Shown here: one piece after another, positions 27,341 through 35,782 of the stretch
Numbering within the stretch: position 1 is the first letter of the stretch
How the letters are laid out: the number at the start of each line of letters is the position of its first letter
Assembly: GCF_002250835.2 (NCBI RefSeq)
Contig: NZ_NOJY02000028.1
Span: 1 to 40,600, forward strand
Reading direction: 5' to 3'
From: Romboutsia weinsteinii
Lineage (GTDB): Bacteria > Bacillota > Clostridia > Peptostreptococcales > Peptostreptococcaceae
Length of the DNA stretch: 40,600 nt
Made by a program: the position numbers and the translations under genes
Notes under the pieces: generated by a model
Database searches by the model: none
Told to the model about the DNA's origin: nothing
What the model saw: the letters and a program-made list of their open reading frames with translations, nothing else

Positions 27341-27841
27341 CTACTCCTTGTTGTAATCTTTTTCTCTTTCTATTAAATCAGCTAATGATCCATAATCCTC
27401 TTTATCTATTACTGGTATATTTTCTATATTCATGCCTATATCACTTGCTATAGCAATTAAGTGTTCTTCTTTAGATATTATTTTATCGCTTATACTACTT
27501 CTAAATACCTCTATCTTTCTCAGATCACTTTTTTTATATCCCTCTACTAAAATAATATCTTTATCCTTAATCATAGATATAATATCTTGTAGATCTGTCT
27601 CTTCTTTAAGCTCTTTAATCATTGCAAGTCTATTTTTTGAGGATATTATAACAGTTTCAGCTCCAGCTTGTCTATGTTTGTATGTATCCTTTCCCTTTTG
27701 ATCTATGTCAAATCCATGAATATCATGCTTAATAGTTGCTACACTTAGTCCTCTACCTCGTAGCTCCTTTATTAATCCTTGTATTAAAAATGTTTTTCCA
27801 ACATTTGATCCGCTTCCTACTATATTAATTACTTTTGCCAT
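27341..27841 (-). CDS. mobB: Molybdopterin-guanine dinucleotide biosynthesis adapter MobB
   Basis: A P-loop GTP-binding protein that assists MobA. About 166 residues. P-loop GSGSNVGKTFL near the N-terminus, then LSVATIKHDIHGFDIDQKGKDT and ILVEGYKKSDLRKIEVFR, all characteristic of MobB. The start at 27841 sits nine bases after AAGGA; an ATG at 27847 is also possible. It is the first gene of the mob/moe operon and is divergent from the TDT channel, with a CRP-type operator between them. Confidence 0.92.
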   Translation of the reverse strand: MAKVINIVGSGSNVGKTFLIQGLIKELRGRGLSVATIKHDIHGFDIDQKGKDTYKHRQAGAETVIISSKNRLAMIKELKEETDLQDIISMIKDKDIILVEGYKKSDLRKIEVFRSSISDKIISKEEHLIAIASDIGMNIENIPVIDKEDYGSLADLIEREKDYNKE

Positions 27842-27911
27842 ATTCATACATCCTTATTTATATAATTTGAACTAATATCTTTGTTTAAAATTTATCATGT
27901 ATACAATAATA

Positions 27912-27954
27912 TGAGACTTTCGTCACATAAATTTATTGATTTTTAATTTATAAT
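27912..27954 (+). promoter_or_regulatory. Promoter of the TDT channel gene with class II CRP-type operator
   Basis: TGAGA-CTTTCG-TCACA (27912-27927) fits TGTGA-N6-TCACA with one change. TATAAT (27949-27954) follows; the centre-to-centre distance is exactly 32 bp, which places the operator near -41.5, the class II activator position. No -35 hexamer exists. The same geometry precedes the nitrate reductase gene. The operator also lies upstream of divergent mobB. Confidence 0.65.
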
Positions 27955-28014
27955 TACTATATAATATATGATAAAAAAATAACATATAATTTTTCTTAGG
28001 AGGTTTTGCATTTA

Positions 28015-28992
28015 ATGATTATTTCTATTTTAAAAGAAAAGGTAAAGAATCTACCAATTGGTGTCATGGCTACACTACTAAGTGTGCTAACTTTAGCTAA
28101 TGTATTTTCAGTCTTAGGTTTTAATTCTCTAAGACATATTTCTGTAAACTTTGGTGTAATATTAATTATTGCAGGTTTTTCAAAACTAGTACTATATCCA
28201 AAGCAAGTAACAGCAGAACTCAATGATACTGCACTCGCAAGTATATATCCAACATTCTGTATGAGTATGATGCTAATGGCTACTTACTATGTTCAGTACA
28301 ACTACACATTAGGTAAAACACTATGGTCATTTGCTCTGTTTTTAAACGCTTTAATTGTAATAATATTTACTTATAATAACTTAATTAAAGAATTTGAATA
28401 TGGAAAGTTCTTACCACCATTTTGGGTTGCATATGTTGGTATTATAGTTTCTGTAATAACTAGCCCAGCTATGAACGAGCCAACACTAGTGAAATTCATC
28501 TTCTACTTTGCGTGTAGTGCATATTTCATAATACTACCATTTATGATATATAGATTATGTACGAAACCTGTGGCTGATGCACCTTATCCAACGCTGGCTA
28601 TAATGGCTGCACCTCCTAGCCTTTGCATTGTTGCTTACTTAACATTATTTGCGCATCCTAATATATATTTCACTTTATTCTTATATTCAATAGTATTTGT
28701 AATGACAATATACATGTATTCAAGATTCCCTAAGATATTTAAGATGAAATTTATACCTACTTTTGCTGGTATAACATTCCCACTTGCTATATCTACTCTA
28801 GCAACATTTAAAATGGCTGCTTTTATGGATAGTATAGGACAAGCAAACTTTGCTCTTATACTTAGAGAGTTTGGGGCAATTGAAGTTGTAATAGCTTGTG
28901 CAGGTATATTATTTGTGGTTTACAATTTCACTAAGATGTTTATCAATATATTCAAAACTGAAAAGCTAGAAACTAATTTAAATATTAATTAA
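28015..28992 (+). CDS. TDT-family (TehA/SLAC1-like) transporter or anion channel
   Basis: About 325 residues, ten hydrophobic segments, no signal peptide. The N-terminal VKNLPIGVMATLLSVLTLAN and FGVILIIAGFSKL, with later FLPPFWVAYVGI, are the pattern of the tellurite-resistance/dicarboxylate transporter family. The start ATG at 28015 is 11 bases after AGGAGG; a TTG at 28006 is too close. Family members include TehA and the plant anion channel SLAC1, which conducts nitrate and chloride, while others move malate or sulfite. Between molybdenum-cofactor genes and a nitrate reductase, and with an operator like the reductase's, it may move nitrate or nitrite; this is inference. It is convergent with the FAD oxidoreductase. 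Confidence 0.88.
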   Translation: MIISILKEKVKNLPIGVMATLLSVLTLANVFSVLGFNSLRHISVNFGVILIIAGFSKLVLYPKQVTAELNDTALASIYPTFCMSMMLMATYYVQYNYTLGKTLWSFALFLNALIVIIFTYNNLIKEFEYGKFLPPFWVAYVGIIVSVITSPAMNEPTLVKFIFYFACSAYFIILPFMIYRLCTKPVADAPYPTLAIMAAPPSLCIVAYLTLFAHPNIYFTLFLYSIVFVMTIYMYSRFPKIFKMKFIPTFAGITFPLAISTLATFKMAAFMDSIGQANFALILREFGAIEVVIACAGILFVVYNFTKMFINIFKTEKLETNLNIN

Positions 28993-29016
28993 AAGTAAGG
29001 GCCAATGCCCTTACTT
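28991..29016. terminator. Bidirectional terminator between TDT and FAD oxidoreductase genes
   Basis: AAAAGTAAGGGC-CAAT-GCCCTTACTTTT, a perfect 12-bp stem with a four-base loop, followed by T on the plus strand and T-rich on the minus. It serves both convergent genes. Confidence 0.9.
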
Positions 29017-29019
29017 TTT

Positions 29020-30246
29020 CTATTTATAGCTAAATTCAAAGTTTTGCTCTATATTAAAGAAATCTGAATAGTCTATATCAAATATATTCTTCTTTACCTT
29101 TGATATATCAATATTTTCTCTTATAAGTTGAGTTAATACCCCTGCATAAGATAAGTCCCCTTGTATTATACTTCCATAGATTTTTCCATCTCTATGTATA
29201 AGTTTTTTGTAATTATTTCCGTCGATATCTATCTCTACATTATAAGTATCATCTTTCGGCTCTGTCAATCCAAGAGACATAGTAGCTATCTTAACAAAGT
29301 TCATAGTATTTTTACTTCCAAAGAAATCAGTCATCTCCATATCATAACCTATCATATTATTAGCTGCAATTATCCCCTCCTTAACAGCTGTAGGCCATAT
29401 AGGATTTCTGCCAGTTACATCTCCTGCTCCATATACGTCTTCAATATTTGTTCTACCCTTTGTATCTATAATTAATCCAAATTTATCAAATTCAATGTTA
29501 GTATTTTCTAAAAATCCAGTGTTAGATCTTACTCCAGTTGCTACCACTACTAACTCGCATGGTATTTCTTCACCAGTATTTATTAGTAAAGCCTTAGGAT
29601 TATTATTTTCGTCTAAAATCAGTTTCTCTGCTTTTACGCCCAACTTTAAATCTACCCCAAGTTCCTCAAATTTATCTTGATAAACCTTCGATGTATAATC
29701 ATCTAGTTGAAGAGGTAAGATTTTATCTCCCATCTCTACTAAAGATACATTTATATCATAATCTAATAATCCACTTAATGCATCTATACCTACAAGACCT
29801 GCTCCAAGTACTACTGCATTTTTAATATTTTTGACTTGCTCTTTTATTAAAATAGCATCTTCTAAATTTCTAAGACCAACTACATTATTAGCTTCTCTTA
29901 ATCCTTCAACTGGAGGTATAAATGCAGATGCGCCACTACATATTAGTAACTTATCATAGAATAGAGTTTCTCCATTTGATAATTCTATATATTTTTCTCT
30001 ATCATTTAATGAATTAACACATACACCTTTTATCCAATTTATATTATTATCTTCAAAAAAATCTTTGTCAGCAAAATTAAGTTTCTCTATATCCCTATGC
30101 CCTGAAATATAATGGTGTAATATACATCTAGAGTAAACATATTCATCTTTAGATACTAGTGTTATCTCTGCATCCTTGTCTAATTCTCTTAATGTTTTTG
30201 CTCCACTTATCCCTGAAGCAGACGCTCCTATAACTATATATTTCAT
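29020..30246 (-). CDS. FAD/NAD(P)-dependent oxidoreductase of the nitrate reductase cluster
   Basis: A 408-residue flavoprotein of the rubredoxin/nitrite-reductase NADH-oxidase class. FAD site MKYIVIGASASGISGAK, NAD site VVLGAGLVGIDALSGLL, and second FAD motif DVYGAGDVTG. The start at 30246 is chosen because the ATG overlaps the stop of the ferredoxin gene by one base and follows AGGAGG; the longer reading has no ribosome site. It likely moves electrons between NAD(P)H and the four-cluster ferredoxin, then to the Mo enzyme; the C. perfringens nitrate reductase locus is, as I recall, built the same way. It has no Cys for an extra cluster and is cytosolic. Confidence 0.85.
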   Translation of the reverse strand: MKYIVIGASASGISGAKTLRELDKDAEITLVSKDEYVYSRCILHHYISGHRDIEKLNFADKDFFEDNNINWIKGVCVNSLNDREKYIELSNGETLFYDKLLICSGASAFIPPVEGLREANNVVGLRNLEDAILIKEQVKNIKNAVVLGAGLVGIDALSGLLDYDINVSLVEMGDKILPLQLDDYTSKVYQDKFEELGVDLKLGVKAEKLILDENNNPKALLINTGEEIPCELVVVATGVRSNTGFLENTNIEFDKFGLIIDTKGRTNIEDVYGAGDVTGRNPIWPTAVKEGIIAANNMIGYDMEMTDFFGSKNTMNFVKIATMSLGLTEPKDDTYNVEIDIDGNNYKKLIHRDGKIYGSIIQGDLSYAGVLTQLIRENIDISKVKKNIFDIDYSDFFNIEQNFEFSYK

Positions 30247-30659
30247 TATTTTTTTACCTCCTCTAGTGTGATCGCCTTCATTGGGCATCTTTCTACGCAT
30301 TGAGGTGTAGCCGATGGATGATCTTTACATCCATCACATTTCATTATTTCCTTATGAATTTTGCTATCTGCCTTTAGTACTCCATAAGGACATGCCATTA
30401 TGCACATATAACAGCTAGCACATTTATCTTTATCATAATTTACTAACCCGGTATTTTTATCTTTACTCATAGCGCCAGTCATACAAGTATAAACACATTC
30501 TGGTCTATCACAGTGTCTGCAAAAGATAGGAGCATATTTTGAATCACTATCAATTGTTATTCTACTTCTTGTATCTTCACTATTATGAGATACTATACAT
30601 GCAGTTGTGCAAGTTAAACATCCAACACACTTTCTTCTATCAATATTAATCCTCTTCAT
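30246..30659 (-). CDS. 4Fe-4S ferredoxin, electron-transfer subunit
   Basis: 137 residues with 16 cysteines in four cluster-binding sets: CVGCLTCTTAC (11-21), CRHCDRPECVYTC (47-59), CASCYMCIMACP (80-91) and CDGC with later CVERCP. This is the HycB/HydN/DmsB-type layout for four [4Fe-4S] clusters. It starts 13 bp after the catalytic subunit gene and overlaps the FAD oxidoreductase by one base, so the three are made together. It is expected to carry electrons to the Mo-bis-MGD subunit. Confidence 0.92.
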   Translation of the reverse strand: MKRINIDRRKCVGCLTCTTACIVSHNSEDTRSRITIDSDSKYAPIFCRHCDRPECVYTCMTGAMSKDKNTGLVNYDKDKCASCYMCIMACPYGVLKADSKIHKEIMKCDGCKDHPSATPQCVERCPMKAITLEEVKK

Positions 30660-30672
30660 AATATCCCCCTTT

Positions 30673-32760
30673 CTAGTTCTTAATGATATTTACTGGTACT
30701 GTCTTATATGATGGCTCTTTTGAGTATGGGTCATATATAGAAGGTGTTAATTTATTAGTTTCTATATAATGAATCGGTGCATATAACTGATCTTTCTTAA
30801 CATCATCAGACAAAATAACAGTAAACTTACTACATAGTCCATTTTGTGATTTAATTTTAATTCTTTCATTCTCTACTATACTTAATTCTTCAGCTAACTG
30901 TGGATTCATAAACACATAAGATTCTTTTTGATTTATTCTGTTTACAATATCAATTTCTCTAGATCTAACTTGTGTGTGCCATTGACCTACAGTCCCTCTT
31001 CCTGTATTAAGTATATATGGTAATTCTTTAGTTGCTTGTACTGGATTTTCAGCTATATCTTCAAAGTGTATTTTTGCTTTTTTACTAGGAGTATAGTATT
31101 TATTGTCTTCATAAAGCCTTCTTTCATCTTCTTCTAAAACTTCACCTTCTCTGAATGGCCATTGCACTCCCTTTGAATCTTCTCCATCTTCAGACTCTAA
31201 CATTTCGTAAGTTACTCCAGTTATATCACAAGGCATTCCTTTAGAACATTTTTTTAATAGTTCAAATGCATCTTTTGGTGTCTTCCATTTATCTAACAGA
31301 TTTCCCATACCAAGCTTCTTACCTATATCGAAAAATATTTCATAATCAGTTCTTTCATATTCATCTTTTTTAAGTACAGGATTTACTTTTGATATTCTAC
31401 GCTCTGTATTTATCATAGTACCTTCTTTTTTTATAGCTGGTACTGATGGTAAAAATAAGTCACAAAGTTTTGCACTGTCTGTATCTTCATATATATCTTG
31501 AACTACAAAGAAATCGAGATTTTTAACTGCCTCTTCAAACTCTTGGTTGTTAGCCCACGAGTGTCTTGGATTTGTACATATTACCCATAGACCTTTTATT
31601 TCTCCTGATATTATTCTTTCTATTATTGCGTTATATGGTATTGTTGGTTTAGTTGGAAGCAGATTTTCATCAATCTCTAGAGCTTCAGCTACTGCCTTTC
31701 TTCGAACTGGATTGTCATATTCTCCACCACCATAAAGTCCTGCAGTATTACTAAATGCTCTTGATCCCATAGCATTACATTGACCTGTAAGTGAGTTTGC
31801 TCCCGTTCCTGGTCTACCTATATTTCCAGTTATTAAAGCAAGGTTTATTATAGATTGAGCAGTTCTAACTGCTTGGTATCCTTGATTAACTCCCATTGTC
31901 CACCAAAATGACACTCTTTTTCCTTCGTGTATGATTTGAGCCAATTCTAAAACTCTTTCTTTAGATATGCCTGTATTTTTATATACATCTTCTATAGTAA
32001 ACTTCTTGACATGATCTTTAAACTCTTCAAATCCTTCAGTATTATTTTCTATATAATTTCTATCTATCCAACCTTTTTCTATTAAAATATTAGATAATGT
32101 ATATATTAAAACTAAGTCTGCCTTAGGCTTTATATCTATCCATATATGCGAGTTTGCAGCTGTTTCAGATCTTCTTGGATCTATTGTTATTATTTTTGCA
32201 TTTTTATTCTCTCTAACACGTCCCCAAAATACTGGGTGAGCTATTACTGGATTTGATCCAATAAATATTATTGTATCTGAAAGCTCAGCATCATTTAATG
32301 TATATGGAGGTGCATCAAACCCAAAACTTTGCTTATGTGCAACAACTGATGTTGCCATACAGAGCCTTGTATTTCCATCACCATTAATTCCCATATAGTT
32401 TCTTCCTACATGTCCTAATAACGCCATATCTTCTGTTGGCATTTGTCCTGTACTTATAAAAGCTACTGCTTCTTTACCATATTGCGCTTGTATATCTGTC
32501 ATTTTTTTAGCAAATTTTTTGCAACCTTCTTCCCAAGATATCTCTTCCATTTTTCCACTTTCATCTCTTAAGAGAGGTCTTTTTCTTGCTTTGATTTTAG
32601 TTTGCTGTTTATCTAAGTTTAATCCCTTTATACAACAAAATCCTTTGTTGACTGGATAGGCTTTAGTCGGCATAACCTTAGCTATTTCATTGTTTTCTAC
32701 ATAAAAATCTAGATTACATGCTAGTGCACATAAGTTACAAGTTGATTGTGTTTTTTTCAT
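30673..32760 (-). CDS. Molybdopterin oxidoreductase, probable cytosolic nitrate reductase
   Basis: A 695-residue DMSO-reductase-family enzyme. The N-terminal [4Fe-4S] site uses Cys8, Cys11, Cys15 and Cys43 (CNLCALACN, then CCIKG). The Mo ligand region reads TRLCMATSVVAHKQSFG, with Cys134; this form (RLCMA) is that of Nap/Nas/NarB nitrate reductases, whereas formate dehydrogenases have Sec or Cys in a RVCH-type context. MGD-binding GSNPVIAHPVFWGRV and C-terminal NTGRGTVGQWHTQVRS are present. There is no Tat signal, so it is cytosolic. Length fits clostridial/assimilatory forms lacking the C-terminal [2Fe-2S] domain. A formate dehydrogenase remains a less likely alternative. Confidence 0.83.
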   Translation of the reverse strand: MKKTQSTCNLCALACNLDFYVENNEIAKVMPTKAYPVNKGFCCIKGLNLDKQQTKIKARKRPLLRDESGKMEEISWEEGCKKFAKKMTDIQAQYGKEAVAFISTGQMPTEDMALLGHVGRNYMGINGDGNTRLCMATSVVAHKQSFGFDAPPYTLNDAELSDTIIFIGSNPVIAHPVFWGRVRENKNAKIITIDPRRSETAANSHIWIDIKPKADLVLIYTLSNILIEKGWIDRNYIENNTEGFEEFKDHVKKFTIEDVYKNTGISKERVLELAQIIHEGKRVSFWWTMGVNQGYQAVRTAQSIINLALITGNIGRPGTGANSLTGQCNAMGSRAFSNTAGLYGGGEYDNPVRRKAVAEALEIDENLLPTKPTIPYNAIIERIISGEIKGLWVICTNPRHSWANNQEFEEAVKNLDFFVVQDIYEDTDSAKLCDLFLPSVPAIKKEGTMINTERRISKVNPVLKKDEYERTDYEIFFDIGKKLGMGNLLDKWKTPKDAFELLKKCSKGMPCDITGVTYEMLESEDGEDSKGVQWPFREGEVLEEDERRLYEDNKYYTPSKKAKIHFEDIAENPVQATKELPYILNTGRGTVGQWHTQVRSREIDIVNRINQKESYVFMNPQLAEELSIVENERIKIKSQNGLCSKFTVILSDDVKKDQLYAPIHYIETNKLTPSIYDPYSKEPSYKTVPVNIIKN

Positions 32761-32831
32761 ATGTTTTACATCTCCACTTCGTAAATTAGTAATGCTATAT
32801 ATTGGGATTTCATCATTATTGTCTTTATTAT

Positions 32832-32874
32832 ATTTTATAATGTAATTGCTTTTTACACTGTGATTTTAGTCACA
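32832..32874 (-). promoter_or_regulatory. Nitrate reductase promoter with class II CRP-type operator
   Basis: Perfect dyad TGTGA-N6-TCACA at 32859-32874 on either strand. On the minus strand TAAAAT (32832-32837) lies with its centre exactly 32 bp from the dyad centre, and no -35 is present. The same dyad is about 140 bp upstream of the plus-strand gene at 33017 and could act on it as well. TATAAA and TATAAT near the -10 leave some choice of start. Confidence 0.7.
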
Positions 32875-33016
32875 TTTTTAACAAAGTTATTTATATTTTA
32901 TGACAATATTTATAATTAATGTTTAATATATTGTGTTCCTATCTATTAACAGTATACATATGTATAACTTTGAACAAACTATATTCGAATTTTGATGATG
33001 AAGGGAGTATATATCA

Positions 33017-33667
33017 ATGAATAAAATAATAAAAAATTCATTATTATCATTATTTTTATTAGCTTTGGTTATGATTCCATTTAAATCCCAAGCTCTAGAA
33101 AGTACATACTTTAAGGGTGTATCTTGTAACAAAGCTATATGTGATTTGAGAATGGCAGAAAGAAGACTTTGGATAGATCATGTTTCATGGACTAGAAGTT
33201 ATATTACTAGTGCTTTAGCTTCGCTTGAAGATAAGGGTTCTGTAGCAGAAAGACTTCTAAAAAACCAAGATGATATAGGAAATTCCATTAAACCTTATTA
33301 TGGTGAAGAAGCTGGAAATAAGCTAGCTACTCTTTTAAGAGAACACATACAGATTGCTGCACAAGTTGTTGATGCTGCTAAAAATGGAAATAAAAGTGAC
33401 CTCGAAAAATATAATAAGTTGTGGCATGATAACGCGGATCAAATAGCTGCATTTTTAAGCTCTGCTAACCCTAATTATTCTAATCAAGTCTTAAAAGATA
33501 TGCTATATAAACATTTAGATTTCATTACAGAGCAAGTAACTGCTAGGTTAAATAAGGATTGGAAGGCAGATATTGATGCATATGATAAAGGTGAAGATCA
33601 TATGATTATGTTCGCTGATATTCTTGTTGATGGTATAATTAAGCAATTCCCACAAAAATTCAAATAA
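33017..33667 (+). CDS. Secreted helical protein of unknown function
   Basis: 216 residues. An N-terminal signal peptide (MNKIIKNSLLSLFLLALVMI, cleavage likely after SQA) is followed by an all-helical domain with a run of conserved-looking motifs: WIDHVSWTRSYI, KPYYGEEAG, LLREHIQIA, WHDNADQIAAFL, HLDFITEQV and DGIIKQFP. I recognise the pattern (HVxWTR ... EHxxIA ... NAxxIAxFL ... QFP) from a small, functionally undefined Bacillota family often misnamed in databases as an acetylglutamate kinase or glycosyltransferase; neither name is supported. The repeated His, Asp and Glu could bind a metal, which is inference. GGGAG precedes the ATG. It is divergent from the nitrate reductase, with a CRP-type dyad between. 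Confidence 0.8.
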   Translation: MNKIIKNSLLSLFLLALVMIPFKSQALESTYFKGVSCNKAICDLRMAERRLWIDHVSWTRSYITSALASLEDKGSVAERLLKNQDDIGNSIKPYYGEEAGNKLATLLREHIQIAAQVVDAAKNGNKSDLEKYNKLWHDNADQIAAFLSSANPNYSNQVLKDMLYKHLDFITEQVTARLNKDWKADIDAYDKGEDHMIMFADILVDGIIKQFPQKFK

Positions 33668-33673
33668 ATAACT

Positions 33674-33721
33674 ATACCCGAATACAAGCTATTTTATATA
33701 AAATCACTTATATTCGGGTAT
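33674..33721. terminator. Terminator of the secreted helical protein gene
   Basis: ATACCCGAATA and TATTCGGGTAT pair around a loop of about 26 bases, followed by TTTTC on the plus strand. It lies 7 bp past the stop. The loop is long but the stem is perfect. Confidence 0.75.
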
Positions 33722-33779
33722 TTTCAATTTCTAATAATAATATCACTTATTTGGTATGTTATTTAATATCCTTATTCTA

Positions 33780-34673
33780 TTATATACCTTTTCTCCATCT
33801 TATAGTTATTATCAGATTACCATTGATTAAACTTGATTCTATTTCATGACCTAACTTATTAACTAAAGATTTTGTTATACTAAGTCCGATACCTGTACTG
33901 TTGCTACTTCTAGATTTATCTCCTATATAAAATCTTTCAAAAATTTTATCTACATCATCTTCTTTTAAGCTGGGTGCATAGTTAATAAATTCTGATACTA
34001 TAATATTTACATCATTTCTCAATGATATCTTAACATTACCTTGACCATGCTTTAACATATTGTTGATTAAATTAGAAAATACTCTCATAATGGCGCTTTT
34101 ATCCGTAAATATATCATCTATATCATCTTCCATATCTATATTAGGATCAATATCTTGTTTAATAAATTCATCATAAAATAATACTATATTCTCAGATAAT
34201 ATACTTTTCAAATTAACCTTTTCTAAACTAAACTTATAGTCATTTGCTTCTAATCTAGATAAGTCATAAAAATTTGATATTAAATCTTCTAAGTTCTTTG
34301 TTCTTCTTTGTATTATTTCAATATACTCCAATTTTTCTTCATTAGATATAGATTCATCCTTTATTAACTGCAAATACCCCACAATCGATGTAAGTGGTGT
34401 CCTTAAATCATGAGATATATTTGAAATACTTCTTTTTAGTTCTTCTTCTTGAGTTTTACTTTTTATCTTTATCTGCTGGTTTTCATCATATATAGAATTT
34501 ATTTGCGATACAACAAATTCTATGTCTTTGTCTATAGTATCTGTTCGAATATTTACATATTCTTTACGGCTTTCCTTAATATCCTCCCCAATATTTCTTA
34601 ACTTTTTTTTCATAGATATTATTGTAAAAATTAATAAAGTTATTATTATTAGAAGAACTATATTTACTATAAT
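33780..34673 (-). CDS. Sensor histidine kinase with single N-terminal membrane segment; non-ATG start likely
   Basis: The kinase core (from the first in-frame ATG at 34613, 277 residues) has His67 in NISHDLRTPLTSI, N box INNMLKHGQG and G2 STGIGLSITKSLV; the G1 region is degenerate (VSEFINYAPSL), lacking DxGxG. The frame stays open 20 codons upstream and encodes a hydrophobic stretch, IVNIVLLIIITLLIFTII, a plausible membrane anchor. The only start there is an ATT at 34671-34673, seven bases after GGGGGG; an ATG at 34678-34680 is out of frame. I extend the gene to 34673 on these grounds. It lies after a terminator, apart from the upstream ABC operon, but is probably the partner of the response regulator there. 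Confidence 0.7.
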   Translation of the reverse strand: MIVNIVLLIIITLLIFTIISMKKKLRNIGEDIKESRKEYVNIRTDTIDKDIEFVVSQINSIYDENQQIKIKSKTQEEELKRSISNISHDLRTPLTSIVGYLQLIKDESISNEEKLEYIEIIQRRTKNLEDLISNFYDLSRLEANDYKFSLEKVNLKSILSENIVLFYDEFIKQDIDPNIDMEDDIDDIFTDKSAIMRVFSNLINNMLKHGQGNVKISLRNDVNIIVSEFINYAPSLKEDDVDKIFERFYIGDKSRSSNSTGIGLSITKSLVNKLGHEIESSLINGNLIITIRWRKGI

Positions 34674-34825
34674 ACTTCATCCCCCCTGTCTATCTTTGTT
34701 CTTATGTAATTACTTGTTCTCTTATATTAAACACCTAATATTTAATTTTATCTATATATTATAGTTAAAATTAATAAATTTGAAGTTCAAATACTAATGT
34801 TAATACTATGTATCTATAAATAAAC

Positions 34826-34861
34826 TAAGGCTATAGTCTCATTTTAAAGACTCTAGCCTTA
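34826..34861 (-). terminator. Terminator of the ABC-2 operon
   Basis: CTAAGGCTATAGTCT and AGACTCTAGCCTTA pair with one mismatch around a loop of seven to eight bases. On the minus strand GTTTATTTAT follows. It is 37 bp past the permease stop, before the kinase gene; the 284-bp gap 34614-34897 otherwise holds only the kinase 5' end and AT-rich DNA. Confidence 0.8.
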
Positions 34862-34897
34862 ATCACAAAGCAGTTTAAACTATAAATATAATATTAT

Positions 34898-35782
34898 CTA
34901 TTTTATATCTTGCTTTTTAAAAATTGATATTCCCGCTAACAAAGCAACTAATAATGTACATATTCCTACAACTGAAGCCCTTAGAACATCTGTAGAGCTA
35001 GCCTTTATAGCCGTAGCTAATGAAGTATTATAGAATATTGTTAGTTCATACAACTTATCAAACCAATCATATCTACCATAATTAAACGCTAAAAACGTTG
35101 GCACAAATATAAATAGTAAAACACTTATAGCTATTGTTGCTCCATTACTTTTTACCATAGTTACAATTAACATTAGTATTGATGCTATTGCTGTATACAG
35201 TATCATCGCCCCTGCAAAAGTTCTAATAATTTCTATTAAGTGAGTGAACTTAAATTGGCCAATCCAATCTTTAGAAAAAATTGTAATAATAGTTGGAGTT
35301 ATGACCAATATAGACACTATTATAGCTACTCCTATAAGTATTGCTATTAGCTTTGATATATAAAACTGCTCTCTTTTTTTGCCATAAGCTAAAGTATTTT
35401 TTAAAGTGCCTGCAGAATATTCTTTTGCGAACATAGATGCTACTAATACTGATATTAATATCTCTACCACACCAACTCCAAAAGATATATGGAATACTTC
35501 TACAGGCGTAACATTAAGAGGATCTTTTGTACCATTTGTATTAAATCCTAATTGACCTGGTACAACGATCGGACCATCTTGTGATGATGTCTTCATCTCC
35601 TCTGCTAATTTATACTTCTCTTCCTGAGGTATATCTCCTAACGTGTCAAAATATCTGTCCTCAGTCATAAAAGATGAAAATGAAGCTATGAGTATAACTA
35701 ACCCAACTGCAACTCCACACAATATTATAAATGCTTTACTCTTTATTAATTTATATACTTCTGCCTTAATCATTCTAAGCAT
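34898..35782 (-). CDS. ABC-2-type permease, peptide-antibiotic resistance type
   Basis: 294 residues with about six membrane segments and a 70-residue outside domain after the first. The start MLRMIKAEVYKLIKSKAFII and AKEYSAGTLKNTLAYGKKREQFYISKLIAI are typical of the BcrB/lantibiotic-immunity permeases. Its start overlaps the ATPase stop by eight bases. The pair forms an exporter that commonly protects against bacteriocins, bacitracin or host peptides; the actual substrate is not readable from the sequence. Confidence 0.85.
   Translation of the reverse strand: MLRMIKAEVYKLIKSKAFIILCGVAVGLVILIASFSSFMTEDRYFDTLGDIPQEEKYKLAEEMKTSSQDGPIVVPGQLGFNTNGTKDPLNVTPVEVFHISFGVGVVEILISVLVASMFAKEYSAGTLKNTLAYGKKREQFYISKLIAILIGVAIIVSILVITPTIITIFSKDWIGQFKFTHLIEIIRTFAGAMILYTAIASILMLIVTMVKSNGATIAISVLLFIFVPTFLAFNYGRYDWFDKLYELTIFYNTSLATAIKASSTDVLRASVVGICTLLVALLAGISIFKKQDIK

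Noticed and set aside
30788..32650. Selenocysteine formate dehydrogenase instead of nitrate reductase
   Set aside because: The Mo ligand position is an ordinary Cys (TRLCMATS) with no in-frame TGA, and the surrounding motif matches nitrate reductases.
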